Source of the DNA: Calditrichota bacterium
GTDB taxonomy: Bacteria; Calditrichota; Calditrichia; Calditrichales; Calditrichaceae
Direction: 5' to 3'
DNA length: 64,000 nucleotides
Assembly (NCBI GenBank): GCA_024278755.1
Contig: JAJRSO010000063.1
Span: forward strand, 1 to 64,000
The notes under the pieces were generated by a model. That model saw nothing but the letters and a program-made list of their open reading frames with translations. It was not told the DNA's origin and searched no databases. The translations under genes and the position numbers were made by a program. Below are positions 25,827-35,357 of this stretch, one piece after another (the first letter of the stretch is position 1; every line of letters begins with the position of its first letter).

Positions 25827-25921
25827 GATAGTTTGCTCCTTTTATTTTTTTGCGGGCAAATGTATAAATATACCGTACGTGAATCAAATAAATTAATGTT
25901 TCGGCAACTCGGCCATTTATC

Positions 25922-28093
25922 TTAAAATAAATAGCCGGCTTTCATATAATACACATTTTGAAAATCATTCTTTTGGACAAAGCTTTTCTCTCCCCGTGAA
26001 AAAACAAATTCCACCGGTCCCAGCAAAGAAAGAAGTTTAAGACCGATTCCGTAACCAACGATATACGGTTGGATTTTGGAAACCGCTCTGTCAATATATT
26101 TATAATCGAACATGGTATTAAACAGAAGTTTAAGATAGATGTCTTTTTTATACATCCAGCGGTATTCCAATCCGGCGGTGGCCGCTTCTCTCGCGCTGTA
26201 CTGGTCGTATCGGCCGCCCGTAAAACTTTGCATACCTCCGAGAGAGAATTTTTTATAGAACGGCATAGAACGTCCGGTTCCCATAAACCCGCTTAAATGC
26301 AGTGTATGCCGGGGAAGGAATGAAAAATAGTAGTGAAGATATGATTGAAAAAGCCAATAATTCAGCTTCGATCCCAGACGCTTATCACTCAGTTCATAAC
26401 TTCCAGAAAAAGTTCCTCCCGAATGCGGAATAAATACATCGTCCAGCGAATCGTAATCATATTCAATTCTTATTTTACATAGCTTATCATTAAATTCTCT
26501 CTTCTGAGCCGAAATAATGGATGTACTGCGGTTTAATTCAAAATTGAATTCCGCTTGTACATTAAAGGCGTCTATGGGCAAAAATCCCAACCCAAAACCC
26601 GCCTGAAAGTTTCGTTCGGCATACGTAAGCACTTCTTTGCCGTGTTCATCGAATCCAATTTTCGGAGTATTTTCATGTTCAGCCCGCAAATAGGGATAAA
26701 TGGGACGTTTCAGCGACACCGACGGATAAGAAAGCCGGTACGTTAAACGAGAAATCCCCGGAAACTGGTATTCCAGCTCGCCTCTTACTCCCGGGACAAG
26801 AATATTGGTTCCCTGCATTTTAACCGCCAACACTATCTTGCGGTAATCATCATACCTGAAACCGATGCGTAGCCGACGGAAAAGACGCTCCTGAACATGA
26901 ATTTCCAAATGGACATGACCGGAACGAAGCGGGATGATATCGTATTCGATGGTTTTAAAATAGTTCAGACTATATAACAGCTGAATAGCACGGTTGAGTT
27001 TATCAAGATGTAGAATTTCGCCCGGTGCAACATCTAAAAACTGATAAATAAAAGCAAAAGACAATTTTTTATTTCCAGAAATATTCAGACTGTAGATAAT
27101 CGGTTTTTCTGAAAAATCAGCCGGTTTATCGGGGATATTTTTAGTTTGCGGCCCGGTAAAACGATTTAATTTCCGTTTCAGTTCCTGCAACTGAGGAATG
27201 GCACGACGAGCCGCTTCTCTGCCGGCTACAACAATGGATCGCATCTTTTTTTTGCTAAAATCACCGGATGAAAACAAATCCAGATCAGGAGTAATAAGAA
27301 TATCAACCTGCCGAAGGTTTCGTTCTTCGCGGTAGGAACCGGGAATGTTAAACGCCTGTTCAAAAATATCGATGGTCGAACGCAATCGATGGCGTTTTTT
27401 TAAGGGCGTGCCCACGTTTACGGCAATTACGATGTCGGCGCCCATTTTTTTTACCACATCAACGGGAAGATTGTTTACAATCCCGCCGTCTATTAAAAGC
27501 GAATCTCCCCACTCTACCGGGTTAAATACACTGGGAATGGATATGGTCGCGCGCATGGCCCTAGGTAAAGAACCTTTCGTTAAAACGACTTCTTTTCCCG
27601 AAATTAGATCCACGGTCACACAACGAAACGGGATGGGTAATTTATTAAAATCATGAATCTGTGAATACGGAAAGGTTTCCTTCGAAAAGAAAAGACTTAT
27701 TTTTTCTCCTTCAATAAGTCCTAACGGAAGAACGGGCGCAACTCCTTTTAATCCGAAATCAAGCTGATACCTGCTTTTTTGATATTTTACAATATAGGGT
27801 TGAATCCTGCGCGGCGGAAGATCGTTGAATAATTCATCCCAGTCTGCTTTTAACAAAATATTTTCGACTCGTTTTCCGGAATAACCCAACGCATAAAAAG
27901 CGCCGGCCAAACCGCCCATACTGGTGCCGGCAATATAATCAACGGGAATATTCAGCGAATCCAGAAGTTTTAAAACCGGTATATGGGCTGCGCCGCGCGC
28001 GCCGCCGCCCGACAGTACCAGCCCAATTTTTGGTCTTTCCTGCGCAAGAGAAGCAGTCAGGAAAAGAAAAACTATAAAAACCATCCGCTTCAT
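25922..28093 (-). CDS. Patatin-like phospholipase fused to an outer-membrane BamA-type barrel
   Basis: A 723-residue two-part protein, similar in layout to PlpD-type autotransporters. After a signal peptide (residues 1-17, ending SLA) comes a patatin domain with the oxyanion GGGARG (29-34), the nucleophile Ser58 in GTSMGG and the catalytic Asp in LIDGGIVNN. A POTRA-like segment (about 330-410) leads into a C-terminal Omp85/BamA barrel that ends in phenylalanine (MKAGYLF). It is expected to place a lipase at or outside the outer membrane. The ATG at 28093 lies 2 bp after the SDR stop with GGAAAG upstream, indicating an operon. Confidence 0.93.
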   Translation of the reverse strand: MKRMVFIVFLFLTASLAQERPKIGLVLSGGGARGAAHIPVLKLLDSLNIPVDYIAGTSMGGLAGAFYALGYSGKRVENILLKADWDELFNDLPPRRIQPYIVKYQKSRYQLDFGLKGVAPVLPLGLIEGEKISLFFSKETFPYSQIHDFNKLPIPFRCVTVDLISGKEVVLTKGSLPRAMRATISIPSVFNPVEWGDSLLIDGGIVNNLPVDVVKKMGADIVIAVNVGTPLKKRHRLRSTIDIFEQAFNIPGSYREERNLRQVDILITPDLDLFSSGDFSKKKMRSIVVAGREAARRAIPQLQELKRKLNRFTGPQTKNIPDKPADFSEKPIIYSLNISGNKKLSFAFIYQFLDVAPGEILHLDKLNRAIQLLYSLNYFKTIEYDIIPLRSGHVHLEIHVQERLFRRLRIGFRYDDYRKIVLAVKMQGTNILVPGVRGELEYQFPGISRLTYRLSYPSVSLKRPIYPYLRAEHENTPKIGFDEHGKEVLTYAERNFQAGFGLGFLPIDAFNVQAEFNFELNRSTSIISAQKREFNDKLCKIRIEYDYDSLDDVFIPHSGGTFSGSYELSDKRLGSKLNYWLFQSYLHYYFSFLPRHTLHLSGFMGTGRSMPFYKKFSLGGMQSFTGGRYDQYSAREAATAGLEYRWMYKKDIYLKLLFNTMFDYKYIDRAVSKIQPYIVGYGIGLKLLSLLGPVEFVFSRGEKSFVQKNDFQNVYYMKAGYLF

Positions 28094-28095
28094 CG

Positions 28096-28836
28096 TTACT
28101 TTCCGAACCGATCCGTACGCATATCCCATTCTTTCTCGCTAAATGTTTCGGCAGGAATATTCAACAAAAGATGCGCTAGAAAAGCGGCAACATCATTTGC
28201 CCGAAAGAGTTGGTTATTTTCTTTTAACCGAATAAATTTATCAAGATCCGGAAAAACCGTTTCATCGGTCTGCCGCACTTGATCCTGCATGGGCGTATCC
28301 ACGACTCCGGGACGTACGCTACCTACGGCAACGCCTTTTGCTTTAAGTTCTTCTTTTAAAACAAGGTAAAGCATGTGCAGTGCGGCTTTGGACGTACAAT
28401 AGGCGCCCCAGCCCGCATACGAATTATGCGCCGCACCCGATGAAATATGCAGGATACGGCCGCCTTTTAATTTGGGCAGCAAGCGTTGCGTTAAAAACAG
28501 CGGTCCCTCAACATTTATACTTTGGTGCATACGCCATTGCTCCACCGTCATTTCACTTAACGGAACAACCGGCTCCAGCACCGCTGCATTATGCACTAAA
28601 AAACGCAGGGATTCCGTATTTTTAAGGGCTGCGCTAATTTTCTCACGGCCCGAAACGGTGGATACATCGGCCGCCAATATACGAATATATGTTTTATCGG
28701 CGGCCTGCGTTTCCCGCAGTTTATCCGGCTGCCGGCCAATTGCCAGGACTTCCATTTTATGCCTTAGCGACAATTCCCTGGTAAGCGCCCGGCCGATACC
28801 GCTTCCGGCGCCGGTAATTACGGCAAATCCATTCAT
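28096..28836 (-). CDS. Short-chain dehydrogenase/reductase
   Basis: A 246-residue classical SDR with the NAD(P)-binding TGAGSGIG at the N-terminus, the NAG-equivalent HNAAV, catalytic Ser in HISSGAA and the YCTSK catalytic motif. The residues after the first glycine motif (IGRQPDK) favour NADPH. Overall it is closest in feel to benzil/sepiapterin reductase-like enzymes, but the substrate cannot be named. It lies 9 bp after the lipoate-ligase gene and 2 bp before the patatin gene. Confidence 0.9.
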   Translation of the reverse strand: MNGFAVITGAGSGIGRALTRELSLRHKMEVLAIGRQPDKLRETQAADKTYIRILAADVSTVSGREKISAALKNTESLRFLVHNAAVLEPVVPLSEMTVEQWRMHQSINVEGPLFLTQRLLPKLKGGRILHISSGAAHNSYAGWGAYCTSKAALHMLYLVLKEELKAKGVAVGSVRPGVVDTPMQDQVRQTDETVFPDLDKFIRLKENNQLFRANDVAAFLAHLLLNIPAETFSEKEWDMRTDRFGK

Positions 28837-28845
28837 TTTACACCC

Positions 28846-29835
28846 TCAAAACAACAGGTTCATCATCTGCTCCAGAGAGCCCGGCAGGTTACCCGGCCAG
28901 ACAGATAAAAAGGATTGTAACGAACGAACATCATATTTTTGTCCGTTCAGCGCTTCGACAAAATCCGAAAAATCGCCGTCGCCTTCTATCTGGGCCTGGC
29001 AGATGCGTCCTTTTTTTAAGCGGAGCATTAAGCGAACCGGCCGCTTACCAATATGCGCGGACTTACGCAAAACGCTATCCGGCGAACGGCCGAAATTCCA
29101 GTTCCAGTCGGTATATTTTTCATTGGCCAGTTGTTGCACTTTAGCCTGCTCTTCCTCATTTAAACGGTATTCACTGAGCCCCAGGGCAAACAGACGTTTC
29201 AATAAAAGGGAACGAAAAAGCGCAACACCGCATTTTTCTGCGTTTGAATGGGCGCAAATATTGCCAACCGCCGCCCGTCGGGATTTAGCGCTGCGCGATT
29301 CAAACTGCACCGTTTGGTTTATTTTAAGGCTCTCCTTTAAATCCGAAAGGTCGCTGTTAAAAAGCAAAGTCCCGTGGCTCAACAGCCTTCCGGCGCTTGT
29401 AAACTGAGCGTTTCCCGATATTTTTTTGCCAAACAAAAGCAGATTGTTGCGCGCATCCGTTTTAACCGGAAGATTAAGTTCTTGTAATATCTGAAGTATC
29501 GGTTTAAGAGATATTGAGTAGGAATTAAAATTTTTCAGAGTATGCGTAGTGATATAGCTGAAGTTCAGACACCCTAAATCCTGATAAACCGCGCCGCCGC
29601 CGGAAATCCGCCGGAAAACCGGAATATTGTGTTTAGCGCAAAACGGCAGATTGACTTCTTCCGCAACATTTTGATGCTTGCCCACAATAACCGACGGCCG
29701 GTTAACATACAGCAACAGGTAATCGTTCTCCGCGGGAAAATGGCGCACAACGTACTCTTCCAGCGCCAGATTTAACGCCGGATCGGTTTGCCCCTTATCG
29801 AAAATATACAGCCGTTTTGTGTGTTCTGTGTCCAT
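28846..29835 (-). CDS. Lipoate-protein ligase family protein
   Basis: A 329-residue BPL/LplA-superfamily enzyme that attaches lipoate to lipoyl domains of oxo-acid dehydrogenases or the glycine-cleavage H protein. Characteristic segments are RRISGGGAVYQDLGCLNFS and GKKISGNAQ with the catalytic lysine, followed by the accessory C-terminal domain. I place the start at ATG 29835; a GTG four codons earlier with AGGA is a credible alternative. It starts a lplA-SDR-patatin gene string, probably cotranscribed. Confidence 0.9.
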   Translation of the reverse strand: MDTEHTKRLYIFDKGQTDPALNLALEEYVVRHFPAENDYLLLYVNRPSVIVGKHQNVAEEVNLPFCAKHNIPVFRRISGGGAVYQDLGCLNFSYITTHTLKNFNSYSISLKPILQILQELNLPVKTDARNNLLLFGKKISGNAQFTSAGRLLSHGTLLFNSDLSDLKESLKINQTVQFESRSAKSRRAAVGNICAHSNAEKCGVALFRSLLLKRLFALGLSEYRLNEEEQAKVQQLANEKYTDWNWNFGRSPDSVLRKSAHIGKRPVRLMLRLKKGRICQAQIEGDGDFSDFVEALNGQKYDVRSLQSFLSVWPGNLPGSLEQMMNLLF

Positions 29836-29875
29836 AAGGCATACCACCGCATCCTACGGCAAAGTTAGTGTTCGA

Positions 29876-31528
29876 TTATTGACGCTCGATTTGAAAATCC
29901 GGATAAATATCCACCGGCAAAGCGATTAAACAAGCGCGGAGGTCTGCAATGGGTTTGCTTTCCACCGCATAAATATCGATCAGTGATTTTGCGCCCTCAT
30001 AGTTTCCCTGCGCCTGAATGGTTAGCAGCGTATGCGCTAATTCGGTGATGGCTGCTTCGATTTTATCAAAGTTCACCTTTACCGTATGGGTTTTCGCATC
30101 ATAAAGATAGGCGCCTTTTTCCAGCAGAAAATTAAAAATGATGGCGTTGCCCGCTCCATGCGCTTCATTAATGCCAAAACGGATGGAACGGAATATTCCG
30201 GCCAGAAAGGTTGCCCAGGTCTCTTTTTTCAACGACTCCGGATAAAAGCCCTTGCCAATCATAAAAAGATTATTGTACATGCCCAGTACGTCGGCCTTGC
30301 ATTCTTCAATCTTGGAATAGGTCTCTTTGAGTTCCCTTTTTACTTCCGTCTTACGCCCTTTCAACGTTATAATTCCCGGCCCGAGTCCGTGCGAAACTTC
30401 ATGCATTAACGTGTGGTTAAAAAAGCCATCGAAGGTCACATATTTTTGCTGTTCCGGTTGCAGTACAATTTTTGAAATCGGCTGCAACAGTTTTTCGAAT
30501 TTTGCTTCGTGCATATTTTTGAGCATTACCTTTTTAGAACCTTTTGCTTCCCGCACCCGCTCGTCGTTGGGTAAATTAAAGGCCAGGGTCTGAACGCCAG
30601 CTTTCGTATCTCCTGCCGAAAAAACTTCCTGCACGACCATAATGGGCGATTCCGAACCGCGGTTAAAATTTTTGTACTTGTCCGGAATGGGCAAATGCGC
30701 TTCCATTTCATTTAGATAACTGCCGATGGTTTTCAACTTAGCGCTCTCTACCGGGTCTTTGAGCGTCAAAAAACATTCAAAGGAAGCCTTGTAATTGAAC
30801 AACTCGTCTTCATACACTTCGTAGGGTCCGATAATAACTTCGATAGTATGATCCTTCAAATCCATCCAGGCCATATCGCTTTCGAAATAATCATTCGTTG
30901 AAAAAGCCGCCGCACGGGTCAATAGGTATTTTTTTAAAGATGGATTATCGGCAAACTCCGCTGCTTCCCGCATCAGTTTAACAATGCGACCCAAAGGTTC
31001 TTTGTAATATTCGGTATAGGGAATGGCAAGGAGTTTATCCCCGTCGCGGCGAATAACCGTAAATTCAGAAGTAAATGCTTTTTCGTCTTCCGGATGCGCT
31101 ATTATCCAGGCGCTAAATTCTTCCTTGGTCATATTTTCGGGATAAAAATTGGCCCCGGCGGGTTTGGCGTGTGTACCGTAAAACGGTTTGTCGTGGTCGA
31201 GGCGGTCAAAGGGGCCAAACATCATATTGAAATACTGTAGAGTGAGCCGCCCCTCTTCGGATGCGTTCTTTTCCAACTCCGTTTTAATTGTTTTATTTTT
31301 AGAATAGACCTGATCCAAATAGATGGCGTCAATTATTTTGGCCGCTTCATAGAGTTTATGCAGTACAACCGTCTGACGTTTGTCTAAAAGATCGCTATCG
31401 TATGTCAGTTCCGTTTTGGCAAACTGCGCCACTTTTTGTTTAAGCATATCAACCCTCTTTGTATTTTCTTTTTTTACGGAACATGAAAAGACTAAAATGA
31501 GTAGACTAAAAATTAAAAGGTTCTTCAT
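29876..31528 (-). CDS. Peptidase M49 (dipeptidyl peptidase III-like) lipoprotein
   Basis: A 550-residue zinc exopeptidase of family M49, which removes dipeptides from the N-terminus of peptides. The zinc site is HEVSH at 376-380, followed by GLGPG, and the third ligand lies in EECKAD at 408-413. The motif is the pentapeptide HEXXH, not the hexapeptide HEXXGH of most DPP III enzymes. I recall the same shortened form (HEISH) from the characterised Caldithrix abyssi enzyme. An N-terminal signal with Cys16 (LVFSC) suggests a membrane-anchored lipoprotein, so it should act in the periplasm. Confidence 0.92.
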   Translation of the reverse strand: MKNLLIFSLLILVFSCSVKKENTKRVDMLKQKVAQFAKTELTYDSDLLDKRQTVVLHKLYEAAKIIDAIYLDQVYSKNKTIKTELEKNASEEGRLTLQYFNMMFGPFDRLDHDKPFYGTHAKPAGANFYPENMTKEEFSAWIIAHPEDEKAFTSEFTVIRRDGDKLLAIPYTEYYKEPLGRIVKLMREAAEFADNPSLKKYLLTRAAAFSTNDYFESDMAWMDLKDHTIEVIIGPYEVYEDELFNYKASFECFLTLKDPVESAKLKTIGSYLNEMEAHLPIPDKYKNFNRGSESPIMVVQEVFSAGDTKAGVQTLAFNLPNDERVREAKGSKKVMLKNMHEAKFEKLLQPISKIVLQPEQQKYVTFDGFFNHTLMHEVSHGLGPGIITLKGRKTEVKRELKETYSKIEECKADVLGMYNNLFMIGKGFYPESLKKETWATFLAGIFRSIRFGINEAHGAGNAIIFNFLLEKGAYLYDAKTHTVKVNFDKIEAAITELAHTLLTIQAQGNYEGAKSLIDIYAVESKPIADLRACLIALPVDIYPDFQIERQ

Positions 31529-31588
31529 TGTGCTCCCCTGTATTTTATTAAAGATGCTTTTTGCCGGTTAACCGTCTGCTTTCAGCGA

Positions 31589-32815
31589 TTAGCTGAACAG
31601 TAATTTCATATAAAACAATGGGCTGGCCAGTTGTTTACGGGGAATGGTGTTGGCCATCATTCCGCTTAACGTTTCCCGCACATGGGCGCTGCCGGCGGCT
31701 TTATTAATTACCATATTCAGTAGGATTTTATTGCGCCCGATTTTCTGCAATAGGGTGCTGGTTCGCGCTTCGGCCCCGATATGATTCCATAAGCGGCGGT
31801 CGTATTCGGCCAGCGTTTCCGTGTCAAACCGTCCCGCCCGTACCGCTTTTGCCGCGGTTTCCGCCGCGTGTTTTCCCGAAACCATGGCATTACCGATGCC
31901 TTCTCCCGTAAAAGGATCAATTAAACCGGCCGCATCGCCCAGCAACATAAATCCGTTGCCGTAATTTTTACGGCGGATACTGGCGGCAGGCAAATTCCAA
32001 CCCTCCGTTTTCGAAACAGCTTCGGCATGCTCGAACCGTGTTGCAAACGTATCGCTATTGATAATTTTGTCCATAGCATTTTTCAGGTTAAACGGCCGTT
32101 TCTGCAAAGCGGACTGCACAATGCCAAGCCCCACATTGGCCAGATTCTCCCCTGCAGAAAACAGCCAGAAATAACCGGGAATAATTTCATCCACAAAATG
32201 CAATTCGATTTGATGGTCCAGTCCCGAAACATTTTTATAATAACTGCGAACCGCGGTGATCCAGTGGTCGGGATTACGATCATGCAGCTTTTTCTTGCGG
32301 GCGATCAGCGAATGGTATCCATCGGCGCCCAGAACGATTTTCCCGCGGTATTCTTCTACACGGCCGCTGGTACGGTTCCTACCGCTTACACCGCAGATTT
32401 GTCCATCTTCTTCCAGAATATTCTGTACTTCGAAACCCGTTATAATTTTTGCCGAGGTCTGTGCGGCTTTCTTGAACAGGAAAGCGTCAAATATTTTGCG
32501 CGGAACCACCAACCCGGTGGGAATGCCATCCGCGTTGGCGCTTTTCATGGGAATATCGGTAACCACGCCTTTGGGGCTGCCAAAGACCACCGATTGGATA
32601 TGTGCTCCGGGCAAATTTTGTGCTTCTTCGGCCAAATTCAAATCCCGCAATACCTCCATTGATTTTCCCGACAAGGCGTCTCCGCAGATTTTATCCCGCG
32701 GGAAGCTCTCTTTATCTAATAGCAAAACTTTTAACCCCAGGGGCGCCGCGTAAAGCGCGGCGCTGGTTCCGGCCGGCCCGGCGCCAATAATAATCAGATC
32801 ATATGTTTCAGGCAT
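31589..32815 (-). CDS. FAD-dependent oxidoreductase, geranylgeranyl reductase family
   Basis: A 408-residue flavoprotein with the N-terminal dinucleotide fold GAGPAGTSAALYAA, the family CGDALSG segment after PRDKI, the GADG motif and the second FAD motif LLGDAAGLIDPFTGEGI. Members reduce isoprenoid double bonds in chlorophyll precursors, archaeal lipids or menaquinone side chains. With an archaeal-type mevalonate entry operon 7 kb away, a role in quinone or isoprenoid saturation is plausible but not shown. The ATG has AAAGGA 5 nt upstream. It is a single gene. Confidence 0.9.
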   Translation of the reverse strand: MPETYDLIIIGAGPAGTSAALYAAPLGLKVLLLDKESFPRDKICGDALSGKSMEVLRDLNLAEEAQNLPGAHIQSVVFGSPKGVVTDIPMKSANADGIPTGLVVPRKIFDAFLFKKAAQTSAKIITGFEVQNILEEDGQICGVSGRNRTSGRVEEYRGKIVLGADGYHSLIARKKKLHDRNPDHWITAVRSYYKNVSGLDHQIELHFVDEIIPGYFWLFSAGENLANVGLGIVQSALQKRPFNLKNAMDKIINSDTFATRFEHAEAVSKTEGWNLPAASIRRKNYGNGFMLLGDAAGLIDPFTGEGIGNAMVSGKHAAETAAKAVRAGRFDTETLAEYDRRLWNHIGAEARTSTLLQKIGRNKILLNMVINKAAGSAHVRETLSGMMANTIPRKQLASPLFYMKLLFS

Positions 32816-33118
32816 ATATTTCCTTTTATGTTAAGCAAGTGTGTAGATTAAGGAATTCACCGATTTTGTGCAAGAGCGAAAAGAGGTTTGAAATTAAGCG
32901 TTCATACGTTTCCCTAAGATTTAAAATTGTTAAGCGGGAATTTAAAAGAATTAACGATTGCAGATTGGCCGGTGTTACCGTCTTCACGAGGACAAAGGAC
33001 GAAGTGATCCCTCGTGGTTGTGAAAAAAAAATTCCGCTATCTAAGACCGTTAATCGTTATTCTGACTTCGTTTGATTTTCGCTTTAATATGAAAACAATA
33101 TTTAGGTTGTTTTAATAA
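32816..33118. other. Intergenic region containing a dispersed repeat copy
   Basis: The gap upstream of the FAD-reductase gene and downstream of the sugar-phosphorylase gene is mostly occupied by copy A of the dispersed repeat family (about 32950-33090). No gene is present. Confidence 0.5.
32950..33090 (+). repeat. Dispersed intergenic repeat, copy A
   Basis: Core sequence ACCGTCTTCACGAG followed by GGACGAAGTGATCCCT, ending with CTGACTTCGTTTGATTTTCG. The same blocks recur at about 39226-39450, 41300-41512 and, inverted, 57699-57889. Confidence 0.7.
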
Positions 33119-34984
33119 TTATCTTTTGTTTTTCAGCCAGATAATCTGATAGGGTCTTAGGCGTAGGCGCAGTATTTCCCCCCTTGCCCGATAGGTCTTC
33201 TTCGCGATTACATCATACCAGGCTTTGGTATTGGCGCCTGTTACAGAAATCGGTATTTCAACAGATTGTGCTTTTGCGCTAATATTGATTACGCTAAACA
33301 GGAATGTGCTTTTATCTTTTGTAAAACGAAGTACCGTAAACAGGGATTTTGAAAGGGAAAGTATTTTTTGCGGCGCATTGGGATGAAACACTTTTTCTTT
33401 AATACGGATACGAATTAGTTTGGTCAAACGGCTGGAAACCATAGACTCTCTGGAATCGGGATTTTCCAAACGCCGCAGTAATTCATTTTTATCAATATTC
33501 TTTCGGTTAATACTACGGGTTTGTTTTTCTTCGATTACCAGCTCGGCGTCATTTTTCGATCCCAGCAGTCCGTGCAGATAAACGCCGGGAACCCCCATCA
33601 TTACCAGCGCCGCCGCCCGGGAAGCAATATAGCGATCCACCTGAAACGGCAGCGGTTCATCAGCGTCATCATTATTTATGGCCGACCACCAGGTAATATT
33701 CATTTCATAGGGACTCACGGAGCCGTCGCCGTTGTCTTTATAGGAAATATAACCGCCGTTTTCCAAAACTTTTAGAGCCATCATTTCAATTTCCGAATCG
33801 CTTAAGATACCTTTTGCGGCCATCACGCCAATCCCATCATGCGAATCCAGAAAATTAAAATAGGTGGCTTGGTCGGATACTTTTTGCAGGCCTGCGGCCC
33901 ACCCGGTTAGTTTGGAAGAATCGCCGGTCTGAAAAGAATGCAGCACCAGCGGTGGAAGTGCAAAATTGTAAACCATTTGCGCTTCGTCGGTACTGTTTCC
34001 AAAATAACGCACATTGTCTTCGTGTGGCACATTCGTTTCCGTTATCAAAGCAGTCTGGGGAGCGGCCGCATTCAGCACAGCACGGAAGAGACGAATGATT
34101 TCGTGGGTTTGTTCCAAATGTACACAACTCGTGCCCAGCTCCTCCCAGAGATAGGTCACTGCGTCTAAGCGCAGCAAATCAGCGCCCCGACGCACATAGG
34201 TTAGCATGATTTCAATCATTTTCAGCAGCACACGCGGATTATGAAAATTGAGATCGATCTGATCCGGACTGAAGGTGGTCCAGACCATACGCTTGCCGTT
34301 GAGCGTACAAAATGTGCTTAGCAGTTCCGATGTACGCGGACGGACAATCAATTTTAGGTGATCCGCTGAGATTTTATTTTTTGTGGAAAAAACAGTAAAA
34401 AAATCGATATAATCCGGGTTCTGGTTCAAAAACTCCTGGAACCAGCGGCTTTTAGACGAGACATGATTAAACACCCCATCAAACATCAGTTTAAAATCCG
34501 GTTTTAATTCCAGAATATCTTCCCAGCTGCCAAGATTGGGATCCACTTCCTCAAAATCCATAACCGCAAAACCACGGTCGGAGGAATATGGAAAAAACGG
34601 TAAAATATGAATGGTGTTAAAGACACCGTGTAAATACTTGTGAAGAAGTTCCTGCATGGTTTTTAACGGCTTTTCACCGGTCTGACGCACCAAATCACCA
34701 TAGGTGATTAAAATGACATCTTTTTCGGAAAAGCGCTCCGACGCTTTAAATGATTTTTCTCGTTCGATCATTTGCGGCGTTTTATGGGCATAGTAAACTT
34801 TAAGCAGCCGTTCTAATTCCTTGTAGCAAGCGGCGCCGCATTTAGAGCCATATAAAAATTTCAGATGCGCTTTAATCTGTTTTTTAAGTTTAGCGGGAAT
34901 TTGATAACGCGGGCGAGTATAATCCGGTTTTAAATAGTGGTCATTGCGTTTGTCCGTAGGGACTGTTTTTTTTTCGTCCGGCAT
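33119..34984 (-). CDS. GH13 subfamily 18-like sugar phosphorylase
   Basis: A 621-residue alpha-amylase-superfamily enzyme of the sucrose-phosphorylase type (GH13_18), cytoplasmic. The barrel shows HILPFFPYSSDRGFAV, FDGVFNHVS, nucleophile Asp274 in LLRLDAVTYLWEE, acid/base Glu316 in LITETN and Asp383 in FLDSHDG. Relatives phosphorolyse sucrose, sucrose 6'-phosphate or glucosylglycerate to glucose 1-phosphate; I cannot tell the substrate here. It is longer than typical sucrose phosphorylases (about 490-560) because of an extra N-terminal 80 residues. The gene follows a STAS-domain gene by 3 bp. Confidence 0.85.
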   Translation of the reverse strand: MPDEKKTVPTDKRNDHYLKPDYTRPRYQIPAKLKKQIKAHLKFLYGSKCGAACYKELERLLKVYYAHKTPQMIEREKSFKASERFSEKDVILITYGDLVRQTGEKPLKTMQELLHKYLHGVFNTIHILPFFPYSSDRGFAVMDFEEVDPNLGSWEDILELKPDFKLMFDGVFNHVSSKSRWFQEFLNQNPDYIDFFTVFSTKNKISADHLKLIVRPRTSELLSTFCTLNGKRMVWTTFSPDQIDLNFHNPRVLLKMIEIMLTYVRRGADLLRLDAVTYLWEELGTSCVHLEQTHEIIRLFRAVLNAAAPQTALITETNVPHEDNVRYFGNSTDEAQMVYNFALPPLVLHSFQTGDSSKLTGWAAGLQKVSDQATYFNFLDSHDGIGVMAAKGILSDSEIEMMALKVLENGGYISYKDNGDGSVSPYEMNITWWSAINNDDADEPLPFQVDRYIASRAAALVMMGVPGVYLHGLLGSKNDAELVIEEKQTRSINRKNIDKNELLRRLENPDSRESMVSSRLTKLIRIRIKEKVFHPNAPQKILSLSKSLFTVLRFTKDKSTFLFSVINISAKAQSVEIPISVTGANTKAWYDVIAKKTYRARGEILRLRLRPYQIIWLKNKR

Positions 34985-34987
34985 AAA

Positions 34988-35332
34988 TTACCCCCCAAAA
35001 CTGGCCACTGCCTGTTCGGGTGTATCAAAGAGTTTCACAATTTGGTTGATATGGGTAAGCTCGAGAAGATTCAGCACATACTCCTGAACCGAAGCCAGAC
35101 GAATGTCTCCGTTATTGGAACGGGTTTGCGCAATTTTAGATACAATTGCGCCTAAACCGCTGGAATCGAGATACTCGGTTCCGGCCAGATTGATAACTAT
35201 TTTAAAATGCCCTTCGTCCACATAGTTTTTAAGCAGTTTTTTTAAACCATCCGCATTTTCCGTTGTCAGCCGGCGGGGTGTCTGAATAATAAGAACCGTT
35301 CCGTCGGCGCTTTGCTCCGTTTTAAAATCCAT
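34988..35332 (-). CDS. STAS domain anti-sigma factor antagonist
   Basis: A 114-residue single STAS domain of the SpoIIAA/RsbV type. The phosphorylation loop YLDSSGLGAIV places the conserved serine at 57-58. Such proteins bind a serine kinase of the RsbW/SpoIIAB type and thereby free a sigma factor or other partner. No kinase, phosphatase or sigma factor is next to it. Instead it lies 25 bp after a MOP-type transporter gene and 3 bp before a sugar-phosphorylase gene, an unusual pairing. Confidence 0.92.
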   Translation of the reverse strand: MDFKTEQSADGTVLIIQTPRRLTTENADGLKKLLKNYVDEGHFKIVINLAGTEYLDSSGLGAIVSKIAQTRSNNGDIRLASVQEYVLNLLELTHINQIVKLFDTPEQAVASFGG

Positions 35333-35357
35333 ACAAACCTCATTTTTGAACTACTGC

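Noticed and set aside
28472-29407. 311-codon frame on the plus strand across SDR and lipoate ligase genes
   Set aside because: It is antisense to two well-recognised enzymes and has serine/arginine-rich composition typical of a shadow frame.
32027-32662. 211-codon plus-strand frame
   Set aside because: It lies wholly antisense to the FAD-dependent reductase, which has complete motifs.
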